From the NCBI GenBank assembly GCA_034509735.1, contig JACGWO010000004.1, positions 9,405,395-9,469,394 of the forward strand: a stretch of DNA of 64,000 nucleotides, written 5' to 3'. The stretch comes from Sesamum alatum. Its lineage: Eukaryota; Streptophyta; Magnoliopsida; Lamiales; Pedaliaceae. The notes under the pieces are model-generated. The model was not told the DNA's origin, made no database searches, and saw nothing but the letters and a program-made list of their open reading frames with translations. Shown here piece by piece: positions 47,527 to 58,015 of the stretch. Each line of letters starts with the position of its first letter. Positions within the stretch are counted from its first letter, which is position 1. Position numbers and translations under genes: made by a program.

Positions 47527-47931
47527 CCGGACTGCTCCCACTGAGTAGTCCCCCCGAGCAGCCACCCAGAACCCCGTCCACAAACCAGTCGTGCCGGCCA
47601 CTCCTGCCGTCAAGTCGCCCAAGCTGTAATAGAAAAGAAAAAAACACACTGAGAAAGAAAAGTTAGGTTGCAAAAGACTAAAGCTAAGAACACCAAAAGG
47701 AACAACAACACAGGAATTAGAGATACGCCACTCGATCCACAACCAGTATATGGAATAGACCAGCAAAGCACATGATAACGTAAGCAAACCGTCCTGGAAA
47801 GCCAACACTCTACCTATCTAACCTCTCACAAGAGAGAAAATACGCCCACTCAGTAGAGAGAAATTATGTTTCTCAAAAGAAAATGGTTCTTCATGCAAAT
47901 CCCCATTTTTGAAAGTAACACATTTGATGTC

Positions 47932-47949
47932 TTGGGAGAATTCAACTTT
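47932..47949. repeat. Target-site duplication of the minus LINE, right copy
   Basis: TTGGGAGAATTCAACTTT, identical to 41760-41777. Confidence 0.92.
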
Positions 47950-48247
47950 AACAGTTAATTATTGAGGTTGGAGAATTCAAATTCTTATAAATTCCAGGGA
48001 CTATCTCATTTTTTATCCCATATATTAGGCCTAGTTTGATTTTAATCTTATTCATTATCAAAATCTCAATTTCAGGATAATATTTTTCTATTTGTGTCAA
48101 TTTTGGTCCCAACCTAAAAAACTGACGGAAATCGTTAATTGTTATAAGGGAGTATGTGCTTATCACATGATGCGTATTTGGGGAAAAATAAATACATGAA
48201 ATGACAAGGGAAATAAAAAATTAGGGTTCATCCACTTTTTTATCTCT

Positions 48248-48255
48248 TATAAATA
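48248..48255 (+). promoter_or_regulatory. TATA box of the captured minigene
   Basis: TATAAATA lies about 30 bp upstream of ATG 48286, inside the element. If used, transcription would start very near the ATG. Confidence 0.5.
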
Positions 48256-48285
48256 CACCCAAATTCCGCTTCCATTTCTGAAAAA

Positions 48286-48562
48286 ATGGAGTCAACAAGT
48301 AATTCAACTTCTACAATTAGAACTCTCATGTGTTATTGTGATAAGAAAGCGGACAAGTGCCAATCCGGGAAGAAAATTTTATGGTTATGATGATATTGCT
48401 AGAGGGTGTGATTTTTTGGTGTGGGAAGACCCACCAATATGTACAAGCATGAAAAAAACAATTCCTGAGCTTCTTTGCAAGTTGAACAAAATGGACGGAG
48501 AGATGCCCGAAATGAGGAATAAAGTAGATTATCTTGCACCAAATGGAAGAAGAGGTGGTTGA
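48286..48562 (+). pseudogene. GRF-type zinc finger minigene, frameshifted
   Basis: ATG 48286 begins MESTSNSTSTIRTLMCYCDKK. Near 48343 the frame shifts by one base into SANPGRKFYGYDDIARGCDFLVWEDPPICTS, followed by a helical tail (IPELLCKLNKMDGEMPEM) that ends at 48562. The pattern CxC...NPGR+FYxC...CxFFxW is the GRF zinc finger found in many short plant proteins and in some DNA-repair proteins. Here the third Cys is Tyr (FYGY). Together with the frameshift this means the copy is probably dead. GRF fingers bind single-stranded nucleic acid; the role of the short plant proteins is unknown. Confidence 0.75.
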
Positions 48563-49047
48563 AATGAAGATGAACCCTAATTATTTATTTTCTCCCCTGG
48601 TCTGTAATTCCATGTATTTATTTTCCCCCAAATATGCATCATGTGAGAGCGACGTGCTTCCTTTTAACGGCAGTTAACGATTTTCGTCATTTTTTTTATG
48701 TTGGGATCAAAATTGAGACTAATCGAAAGATATTATCCTGAGATTGAGATTTTCGTAACTAATGAAATCAAAATTGAATTGGGTATAATATATTGGACAA
48801 AAAATGAAAGTTACCCTCAATTCCACATATAGCCTTCATATCGGTATGGGATTCACCGGCACCTATGTGGGCTAACTTTCACGCCTCGTCTAACTCTGCA
48901 ATATCAATGTCATCACCTGCATTGCACAATTGCAATTAGGAGTAGTGTATGACTTTGATACCAATTAATATCATTTTGGAAAAATTGTGCCTCAAAAGCT
49001 AGCTATTGAAGTGGGGGTTAAAATGGAATTCAGCTAAAAAAAATATT

Positions 49048-49482
49048 GGGTAAATTATAATAGTTGGATATAATTACAAATACATCTTCGTTGTTTGGAA
49101 AATAACTTTAACATCGATCTAACAACAAGCTCATTCCGTTAGATTTTCATCCAATTTTTATAATGAACTATCCAAAATGTCCTTTTGGATTATAAGTTAT
49201 AATTATATATATATATATTTTAAAATTTTCTCAATTTTTTTTATGAATTAATATCCTCTATTGATTATCTATTTAACCCACCCTTATTTTTCTTTTATAT
49301 ATTTTCATACGCTGTTTTTGAAAAAATAAAAAAATTCAAAAGGAGTAAAGTAGAACTTTTATATCTCCGTCTAGGGACTACATACTTATTTTCAATTTGA
49401 GTGGGGTATTTATAATTTTTCAAATAACGAGGCGGTATTTATAATCATGCCAAACTTCAAATGAGGTAGCTGTAATTTACCC
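49048..49482. mobile_element. MULE-type MITE (435 bp)
   Basis: The ends are GGGTAAATTATAATAGTTG and, from the right, GGGTAAATTACAGCTACC. Flanks AAAAATATT (49039-49047) and AAAAATATA (49483-49491) match at 8 of 9. Same family as 9039-9450 and 18555-18981. Confidence 0.8.
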
Positions 49483-49491
49483 AAAAATATA

Positions 49492-50731
49492 TGTTTGATT
49501 TAGTTCAAGGTAGGAATGACAATGGGTTAGGGTTGGATCCTGATCCGAACATGCCCTTATTCAGTCGAGTTTTGAAATTTTTAAAAGGGTCCGAAGGCGG
49601 ATTGGGTCTTATTGATTTGGCCTCTAACCTACCCTGATTATATATAATTTATTTATTTATTATATATATACATATATATACTTATATTAAATATATATTT
49701 GTACATATATAAAAACTATGCATACTTTATTTATATTTACATATAATAAATAAAATTAATATTTTTATAAATTAAAATAATGATGTAAATAGTTATGAAT
49801 GTTTTAATGTGTATATAAGTAACACATATTCTAATTTTTTTTTAATATTTCAATGCTTAAAATATGTAGATATAAATTTTAAAAAAAATACCCTTCAATA
49901 TAATATTATTTTATCATATTTATAAATTGTGATAGCAATATAACATTTTAAAAATATTAATTGAGTCCAGAGGCAAAGTTAAGCTTTCTCGAGTCCCGAC
50001 TGCCGACAGGATTTAACTTCAAATATCATGGAGCATTTGATGTTAAAAACACTTGTAGTTATAAATAGTCCAATTTGAATGTGTCTTTTGTGACTTTCTA
50101 AAAATAATACGCGAAAATAGTTCCTAGTTGCAAGACTTTCTACAATATAAACAATTTCGAAGAATGTTAATGCTATCACATCTACTAGTACCAAGAACTT
50201 TGTAGTCCTTTGATTGCCATGGTAATAGTTGTAAGAACTAGTTGTATTTGATACAATTTGGTTAGACGGTTGCATAATTAATTATAAAATATTAAATTAT
50301 GATAAAATTAATTTAAAATAATTAATTTTAGAAGAAGTGATTGTAGCATTGAAGTTCAAAATTTCATATTTGATTACACACATATGGTTTGTCACTAAAT
50401 TCCAAAACTAATCTTATTATTAAGGTAAATGAAGAATTAAAAATTATTTATTAGGCATAATGCGCAATTAATGAAATAATTGCGACGAAATTAAAAGCTA
50501 CAAACTATAACTCAATCCATTTGTTTGAGTTATAAAAAATGAATCCACAATTCATCGACTTCGATATTGAAAATGCAGGTTTCATTAGTATTTCACCTCA
50601 TGAAGATGAACTTTCTTTTTTAGCACATTTTATTTTAACATTCTCGAGGTAAAATGGTTGACTAACACGATGAGTGGATTGGGCTATATGATTAGGACCA
50701 TGTGTCTTAACTTAGTGTCAGTTGGCAAATA
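49492..50731. other. Intergenic, AT-rich
   Basis: Around 49503-49650 a phrase (GGAATGACAATGGGTTAGGG) resembles the end of the TIR family at 36499, but I found no mate. No gene seen. Confidence 0.42.
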
Positions 50732-50740
50732 TATTGAATA

Positions 50741-50978
50741 GGAGTTTAATGCAATTTACACCCATGTGATATTGTAAATGAGCAAATTACTTTCTTATAA
50801 AAAAGAAATAGTGATTTACTTCCCTAAATTTTTTAAAATGAAGCAATTTACCTTCTTAGACAAGGAGATAAATTACTCCATTTTAAAAACATAGAAAGAT
50901 AAATTATTATTTTATTTTTCATAGAGGTGTAAATTGCTCATTTGCAATATAACAGGTGAGTAAAAGTGCAATTTTCCC
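50741..50978. mobile_element. MULE-type MITE (238 bp)
   Basis: Perfect 9-bp duplications TATTGAATA at 50732-50740 and 50979-50987. The left end is GGAGTTTAATGCAATTTACACC and the right end reverse-complemented begins GGGAAAATTGCACTTTTAC. The body is an inverted repeat of AAATTACTTCC-type units. Same family as 11062-11372. Confidence 0.85.
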
Positions 50979-50987
50979 TATTGAATA

Positions 50988-51568
50988 GACATTCCCTTTC
51001 ACCTCATCTGAGGCATGATCAAGTAAAGAGATACACTTCTTCCATGTATATCCATTAGCAAATATGTGTTGACTTACTAGAGATACATCTTGGGAGCTTA
51101 CAAATAAGATTTTGATGGAAAATGCATCCCGATTGTGAAATTTATTCAATAAATCAAACTAAAATAAAGAATTATCTCTTTCTCATTATCGTCTCTATTG
51201 GTTTGTCTCACAATTCGAATTCAACTTCTAATCTGTAAAATCAATAAATTAGACTAAAATAAATGGAGCTATAACATAGTAAGAAAATAGCATAAACCCA
51301 ATAACCATTGACCTATCCAAAATTCAAAGATTTGACCCAAAATCAATTAACGTTCTACTATTGGATGTGTCAAATAGCAAGAGAAGGAAGACAAAATCGC
51401 AGCCGACGACCCACAAGTAAACACAACCATCAGATCGAGGGCTTCGAAGACAAGGATGCGACAATGTTTTGAAGAATTGGGGCAAAATTAATTTAAGTTG
51501 ATGCGACGCCATTTTGGAGCCGGACCACTGAATGAAACCAAGGGCACATATACAATCAATCCGACGGT
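50988..51568. other. Intergenic
   Basis: AT-rich and then mixed sequence before the Ty3 LTR; nothing recognised. Confidence 0.42.
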
Positions 51569-51578
51569 TGTGGCCTAG

Positions 51579-52749
51579 TGTCACGGGCGGACTCTTTTGT
51601 CGCAGCGGAATATCTCTTTTTCGCCTGTGATGCCTCTCAAGTTGCTCACAACCTTCTACCGGCCTTCCTCTATTCGAGTCCTCTCGGTCTCCCGACCATG
51701 TGTCTTCGACACCCGTGGCTTACTAGCACGACATTCGAACGCATCCCTGTGCGGCGCCATGCGCCCAAGCACTCGCCTATCCGGAATGCCCATGTTCACA
51801 GAGGGTCGCGGCTCTCGTGCCTTGCGCGCCTTCATGTCCGGCCCCAAGTAGCTAGCTTGCCATCATGCATCTCGCCCACAATTTCGGGCCTTGCCGATAC
51901 TTCTCGCAATGGCTCGGAGCATCCTCGCCCCGTCTCGGCACTATGGGCCAAACTTACGCCCACAACGCCCATCGCACGCACAACAATCACTCGGTGCATT
52001 ACTGGCGCATGTCTTCGCCATGCCCATCTCGCATGCCTCGCCCGAGTAGGGCAGCATCACCCATTCGTGCCCCAACTCTTATGCCAACATCTCGCATCAG
52101 TCTCGCACGGCATGCCCAACATGCCTACTTGCCTTCCGGCGTGGCCTCATAATTTTCCCACAGCGCGGCATCGTCCCACGACCGCATATCTTAGCCAACG
52201 GACCGTCGTGCATGGCTAGAACCCAGTAGCGCATGACACGAGTAGCTCACGAGGTCTTTCAATGCTTCGCCTTGATCGCTCATTCCGCCCGAGAGGTGTT
52301 GTCTATGACTTCCCGCAGCCCGCGGGGCATCCTCGCAATCACACGGAGCCTCTCAACGCATTGCTTGCCCAACGTGTGCCATCCTGGCCCCACGCCGCCC
52401 GTTCGGTTCCTATACTGACCGGGGAATTTAGCCCTCTCTTCGAGGTGCCTAAAGCCGGCCCTTGAGGCCCCCAACTTGCCCCAAGGGGGGCGGGGGACTG
52501 GCTGGAGCTCACCACTGCTGTCCCCCTTATAATAGGCTTAAAAACATTTTCCCTTGTTCTAGTAGCAGATATTCAAAGTCCTTGAAATGGCTGAGGAGCG
52601 CACCTTTTTCACAACTCCCTCATCCGACGTCTGAATCGCGTACCGCTTAAACCATTGCACTCCCACGTGCCTGGCCGACATCCCCTTATCTCGCGCACGT
52701 CCTTCGCAAGTCACTGCCGATACTCCTAGTTAAGGGGCGGCATGTGAGA
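51579..52749 (-). repeat. 3' LTR of the non-autonomous element
   Basis: 1171 bp, about 95% similar by eye to 55010-56201. It lacks about 25 bp present in the other copy (near 55917-55945) and has GTGAGA instead of GTGACA at its inner end. Long open frames here are matched in the other LTR and are not genes. Confidence 0.9.
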
Positions 52750-52761
52750 TCCTCCCCCACT
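52750..52761 (-). promoter_or_regulatory. Polypurine tract next to the 3' LTR
   Basis: On the minus strand GTGGGGGAGGA lies directly inside the LTR edge, the usual primer for plus-strand DNA synthesis. Confidence 0.65.
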
Positions 52762-52959
52762 CGATCTGTTAACGTCCTCGTCAACATATACACAAAGAAT
52801 TGAAGTGTATGCAGTGCCTGATACTCCTCCCGGTATCATGCAGCACCAGACCGACTTCTGGCTTTTTCAAGCCCATCTGGGTGAGTGCCTCTTCAGCACA
52901 ACACGTTGTCTCCACCCCGATGGCGCCTCATCTGCATCTTATAGTGGCCTGCTCAACGC

Positions 52960-53410
52960 AAGTGAAAGTCCGTGTATTTCTTCTACACCCTCTCACTCAA
53001 TTGGTGGTTGGCTCCCCTGAATAGTGCCGCAATGCACCCAATTCGACACAAAAGTGTAAGCTGGAAGTCTGTACACTCATTCTGTATTCACTTCCTCGGT
53101 AGCTGGGTCGCCTCCACAAATAGTGCCTCGATGCACTCCTTTTCACATTCAACACAAGCTGGAAGTCTGTGTACGCTCCTACACTCTCTTCCCAAACTGT
53201 TGCCACAACTGATGGTTGCCCCCACGGATAGTGTCTCCATACACTCAATCCCTCAGGCCTGAAGTCTGTGCCGTCACGCTACACTCTCTTCCTCATTTGT
53301 TGCTTCAACTGATAGTTTGCCCCCACGGATAGTGTCTCAATACACTCAAATCCCCCAAGTCTGAAGTCTGTGCCGCCTTTCTGCACTCTCTTTCTGTGAC
53401 TGGTGGGTGA
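52960..53410 (-). repeat. About 100-bp tandem repeats in the element interior
   Basis: Four to five units, each carrying CTGAAGTCTGTG (or CTGGAAGTCTGTG) near 53061, 53159, 53259 and 53360, and a GGATAGTGTCTC-type segment. A second repeat of about 52 bp follows at 53456-53561 (CCTCAAAACA(A/G)TGCCTCA). These make up most of the interior's recognisable structure. Confidence 0.7.
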
Positions 53411-54993
53411 CAAACTGTGCCGCAAGTTTCGTCAAGTGTGCCGTCATACTGTGTCGTCCCTCAAAACAATGCCTCATATACACCCGGAATTGAGATAGAA
53501 CGAATCATGTCCCTCAAAACAGTGCCTCAATTACACCCGAATTGATCTGGAACAAGTCAAGCTTGAAGTCTGTGCGTGCAGGACGCACTCTCTCCCCCAT
53601 TCGATGTGTTGCCGTCCTCAGCAAGCATGCAGTTCGCCTCTGCGGTGATCGACCACACTGAACTCAACTATAAAGCACTTGGGCCTCGCCCAAAACATCG
53701 GAACCTCGTCGCATGCTGGTCCCATTCTCTCCTCAACGAGTCCTCTTGACTCTGCACAAAGATCGAGGTCTTCGCCCCCAACTGACCGCAAGATTGGGAT
53801 TACCCCCCCAATCCAACGGTAGGATGAGGATTCTTCTGTTCTCCCATCCGACAACAAGATCAAGACTGTAGTCCTAACCCAATAAACGGGATTGAGATCT
53901 TAGTCCCAACCCACTCGCAAAATGAATACTTTCAAGTGCCACTCCGACAGCACCATACCGCTCATGGTGCCAATGGAGCTTGATGCTCCCCGCAATCTCA
54001 ACTCGGTTGTCCCTCTCGAAAATCCTTAGACCAAAGAGCCCACAAATGGTGTCAAAATCTCTTCAAGGAACGTTCACATTTTAGCTCAACTGTGCTCCTG
54101 ATGAACACACAACACGGCTTGGTGGCATTCTTCCACACAAGCTCCAGACAAGTTGGCTCACATCACACATGCGGATCTCTGCCCTCTGGTTCTTGGAGCG
54201 TGTCATCTTTTCGTTCGATGCAGCCCCATCTCTTCCATGAGAACTTCATCCCAACATTCTCAGCTCTGCCCAAACATATTGTTCGGAACACTTTCCATGC
54301 GCAACACTGCCCATCTAGGCGTCCACTCCTTGCAACCCCAAGGGTGGCTTGCTCTGCATGCACCTAATCTGAAACTGTCCCTGAGCACCTCAACATCTCC
54401 TCGTCCTTCCTCGCTGGAAGGTTTCTCAACAAGGTGGTACTTCACCCACCGAACGGCCTCAACGCCTTAATCGTCTCCTGACTTGCAGCATTCCTGCACA
54501 CATGGTTGCTAAATCGCGCTAACGTCGCTCTCGCAGTCCATCCGACTCTTCAGCATGTCCCCCTCTCTCATAGGGAAGTCAAGATGAATTCTGAAAATCT
54601 GATTCTTCCATCATTATCCCAAAACAAAAATTCCGAGAACGACTGACAGCTTGCTCAAACACATATCATGCTAACAACACTGCTAACCCACACAACACAT
54701 CACAAGGTTGGACCGTCGTACTCATTCACTGAAGCAGCCCCAACGCGTGCAAAAGGATGCCACCCATCACTCATTCTGTGGCGAACATCCCCCAAAACCA
54801 TTTCGTCTTATAATCGGCTTACTGAAGCATTTCAAAGCCACACGTAGCAAACCAACACAACTGTGCAGTAATCCGGTCTGATTCTATCTCAAAACGGTCT
54901 CAACTCGCCTCAAATTGCCTCTACCTGAAGAGCCCGTGTGCCACACTTTCCCTTCAAGTGCGCACTTCGTCTTCTTGAAGCCGTGGATTATCC

Positions 54994-55007
54994 GGGCTCT
55001 GATACCA
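54994..55007 (-). promoter_or_regulatory. Primer binding site (tRNA-iMet type)
   Basis: On the minus strand this reads TGGTATCAGAGCCC, complementary to the 3' end of initiator tRNA-Met, two bases inside the LTR end. It fixes the element's orientation. Confidence 0.9.
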
Positions 55008-55009
55008 CG

Positions 55010-56201
55010 TGTCACGGGCGGACTCTTTTGTCGCAGCGGAATATCTCTTTTTCGCCCGTGATACATCTCAGGTTGCTCACAACCTTCGACCGACCTTCCT
55101 CCATTCGAGTCCTCTCAGTCTCCCGACCATGTGTCTTCGACACCCGTGGCTTACTAGCGCGACATCCGAACGCATCCCTGTGCGGTGCCTTGCGCCGAAG
55201 CACTCACCTATCCGGAATGACCATGTTCGCAGAGGGTCGCGGCTCTCGTGCCTTGCGCGCCTTCATGTCCGGTCCCAACTAGCTAGCTTGCAATCATGCA
55301 TCTCGCCCACAATCTCGGGCCCTGCCGATACTTCGAGCAATGGCTCGGAGCATCCTCGTCCCATCTTTGCACTATGGGCCAAACTTACGCCCACAACGCC
55401 TATCGCACGCACAATAATCACTCGGTGCATTACCGGCGCATGTCTTCGCCATGCCCGTCTCGCATGCCTCGCCCGAGTAGGGCAGCATCACCCGTCCGTG
55501 GCCCAACTCTTATGCCAACATCTCGCACCAGTCTCGCACGGCATGCCCAACATGCCTACTTGCCTTCCGGCGTGGCCTCATAATTTCCCCACAGCGGCGT
55601 CGCCCCACAACCGCGTATCTTAGCCAATAGACCGTCGTGCATAGCTAGAACCCAATAGCGCATGACACGAGTAGCTCACAAGGTCTTTCAATGCTTCGCC
55701 TCGATCGCTCATTCCGCCCGAGAGGTGTTGCCTATGACTTCCCGCAGCCCGCGGGGCATCCTCGCAATCACACGGAGCCTCTCGGAGCATTGCTAGCCCA
55801 ACGTGTGCCATCCTGGCCCCACGCTGCCCGTTCAGTTCCCATACCGACCGGGGACTTTAGCCCTCTCTTCGAGGTGCCTATAGCCGGCCCTTGAGGCCCC
55901 CAACTTGCCCCAAGGCAATCGCTCATTTAGTGTCTGACTGAACGGGGGGGACTGGCTGGAGCTCACCACTGTTGTCCCCCTTATAATAGGCTTAAAAACA
56001 TTTTCCCTTTCTAGAAGTAGATATTCAAAGTCCTTGAAATGGCCGAGGAGCGCGCCTTTTTCACAACTCCTTCGTCCGACGTTCGAATCGCGTACTGCTT
56101 GAACCATTGCGCTCCCACGTGCTGGGCCGACATCCCTTTATCGCCGGCACGTCCTCCGAAAGTCATTGCCGACACTCCTAGTTAAGGGGCGGCATGTGAC
56201 A
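55010..56201 (-). repeat. 5' LTR of the non-autonomous element
   Basis: 1192 bp, ends TGTCAC and GTGACA, next to the primer site. It is the pair of 51579-52749. Confidence 0.9.
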
Positions 56202-56908
56202 CCTAGTCTGGTAGTTAGCTGGAATGACTCGACATTCACTTCCATGGCACCAACATCTTTTAGCTTCATTTGTGCTATTAAGCATTTAATTCGTTTATTT
56301 CTTGTTATCTTGTTATTTTTGTTCAACAGTCTGTTAGGGTTTCTACCTAAATTGCCTATAAATGGCTCATTTGTAAAGCTTCGATTCAGGTAATGAAATC
56401 TATTTTTCTTATTCTCTACTTTGTTTCTCTTGGGCAACCTCTTCTATCTTTGCATTCACCTTCGTAGCTTGGCAAAACTATAACATTTGGTATCCATAGC
56501 TAAGCTTTCCTCGGCCTTGTAAGCTTAGTCCAATGGTGAACAGTACCAGACTCAAAGAAGCATTAGATGTTCAGAAAAAATAGGAAATCATGTTAATGGA
56601 GAAAAGGGCAATAAGGAAGGCGAACGGGCAACAAATCCAAGCATAGTTCGATAGCATGATGAGTATTCAGGCAGGGTTGCAAAATGCCTTTACAGAATTG
56701 GTGGACGGATAGAAAGCAATCCAAGTACACTTGCAAGGGATTTTTGAGCAAATATAACACTACAACAAGAACAAATCCGTTGGTGAAGGTTTAGTGGTGT
56801 AGGCAGGGAGAGGGTCTCCTTCACACACAGATTCAGTGTCTTAGGTTCTCATATTCAGTTTCCTTCCATATCCAAAATAGAATTCCCTAGATTAAATGGG
56901 GAAGAACG

Positions 56909-57364
56909 GGAAAATAACATTTTTCATCCCATAACTTAGGGCCTTTCCACTTTTGGTCCCATTTGATACAAGATTCTCACTTTTGGTCCTATAACTTTCA
57001 AAAAGTAGTAGTTTCGGTCCCATGACACTTTTCGTTAGATATTTAACGGAAAGTGCCACATGGCTGTTAAGTGCACGGGACCAAAAATGTTACTTTTTTA
57101 AAGTTATGGGACCAAAAGTGAAAATTTCATAACATATGGGACCAAAAGTGAGAATCCCATTACATATGGGACCAAAAGTGTAAAGGCCTTAATGGCCACG
57201 TGGTAAGCACGTGGTGTTTTCTATTAAAAAATTTAACGGAAAGGTGGCATGGGACCAAAAGTGCTATTTTTTAAAAGTTACGGAACCAAAAGTGAGAATC
57301 TCGTAATCAATGAGATCAAAAATAAAAAAGCCATAAGTTACAGGACAAAAAGTGTAATTTCCCC
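56909..57364. mobile_element. MULE-type MITE in the gag remnant (456 bp)
   Basis: Perfect 9-bp duplications GGGAAGAAC at 56900-56908 and 57365-57373. The ends are GGGAAAATAACATTTTTC and, from the right, GGGAAATTACACTTTTTG. The body repeats TCACTTTTGGTCCCAT-type phrases as inverted halves. The gag frame continues once the MITE and one duplication copy are discounted. Same family as 19198-19635. Confidence 0.88.
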
Positions 57365-57544
57365 GGGAAGAACCAAGGGGATGGATAAGAAAGTGCCATA
57401 GATACTTCCAGGTGATCCACACTGTCCCTTTGAGGAACAAAGGGTCTCACTAGCCTCTATTCATCTAGATGGAGAGGCAGAATTATGGTTCCAAGGGTTG
57501 GTTGAAGGCGGAGGGTTACCAACATGGTCACAGTTGGATTAAAT

Positions 57545-58015
57545 GGAATTTTCGTCCTGTATTTTTTTGCATTTTGACGTTTTAGTCCTTTATTTTTCTA
57601 GGGTAGCAAATAGGTCTTGTAACTTTTTAATTTTTCGCGATTTTGATCCTTTCATTGCCGGAGTTTACAAGTGTTGGTCGAAATTTTTTTTAATTTGGGG
57701 CTTTTCTTCCCATTGGTCAATTTAATGGACCAAAATCACGAAAAATTGAAAGTTATAGGACTTATTTGCTACCCTAGAAATATAAAGGACTAAAATGCTA
57801 AAATATAAAAGATAAGGATGAAAATATTGTTCCATGCTGGCAGGAATTGATCAATGAGAAGAAAAACTCCAAATTAAAAAAAAATTCCAGCAACATTTCC
57901 AAACTCCGGTGACTGAAGGACAAAAATCGTGAAAAATTGAAAAGTTACAGGACTTATTTGCTACCTAGAAAGAAAAATGACAAAAATGCCAAAATGTAAA
58001 AGATACGGGAAAAAT
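57545..58015. mobile_element. Foldback TIR element in the gag remnant (about 470 bp)
   Basis: The left arm (about 57546-57690) and the right arm (about 57880-58012) are inverted copies: CTAGGGTAGCAAATAGGTC is matched by GACTTATTTGCTACCTAG-type sequence. A third partial copy lies at 57722-57822. The exact ends and target duplication are not clear. It separates two conserved gag segments, so it is certainly an insertion. Confidence 0.65.

Larger units (their letters stand above)
41778..47931 (-). mobile_element. Full-length L1-type LINE (about 6.15 kb), minus strand
   Basis: It is bounded by an exact 18-bp direct repeat, with a T11 run (41775-41785) as the poly-A tail at its 3' end. On the minus strand it has a 5' UTR (47931-47527), ORF1 and ORF2, and a 3' UTR to 41786. 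GC content is clearly higher than in the surrounding DNA. It is a different subfamily from the LINE at 21558: protein identity is low and no RNase H domain was seen after the zf-RVT segment. It lies tail-on to the host gene. Confidence 0.92.
47997..48816. mobile_element. MULE-type element carrying a gene fragment (820 bp)
   Basis: Inverted arms of about 220 bp: the left begins GGGACTATCTCATTTTTTATC and the right, reverse-complemented, begins GGGTAACTTTCATTTTTTGTC. Both pass through AAAATCTCAAT(T/C)TCAGGATAATAT and AACGATTTTCGTCA-type blocks. Flanks TAAATTCCA (47988-47996) and TCAATTCCA (48817-48825) match at 8 of 9. Between the arms lies a promoter and a short gene with a GRF zinc finger, as in a Pack-MULE or a MULE that owns a small accessory gene. 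Confidence 0.8.
51579..56201 (-). mobile_element. Non-autonomous LTR retrotransposon (4.62 kb), complete
   Basis: Two direct LTRs (51579-52749 and 55010-56201) enclose a 2.26 kb interior. The element ends TGTCAC...GTGACA. The flanks are perfect 5-bp duplications, CCTAG at 51574-51578 and 56202-56206. Primer site and polypurine tract show it is on the minus strand, so the right LTR is its 5' LTR. No gag, protease, RT or integrase motif was found in the interior. It must rely on proteins from another element. It is much richer in GC than the surrounding DNA. Confidence 0.9.
51569..56485 (+). mobile_element. 5' LTR of a Ty3 element, split by a nested LTR retrotransposon
   Basis: The 3' part, 56207-56485, ends TATAACA directly before a primer-like TGGTATC. 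It contains CCTATAAATGGCTC as a TATA box (about 56359-56372). The element at 51579-56201 interrupts it. A plausible start is TGTGGCCTAG at 51569-51578, giving an ancestral LTR of about 290 bp. The far 3' LTR is missing, so the 5' start is uncertain. Confidence 0.45.

Noticed and set aside
51578..52219. 213-codon plus frame, and a 204-codon counterpart at 55009-55623
   Set aside because: Both lie inside the two LTRs of the non-autonomous element, antisense to it, and match each other only because the LTRs are copies. No start context or domain.
52960..53561. CRISPR-like spaced repeats
   Set aside because: Units of about 100 bp and 52 bp are diverged tandem repeats without constant short repeats and unique spacers, in a plant retrotransposon.
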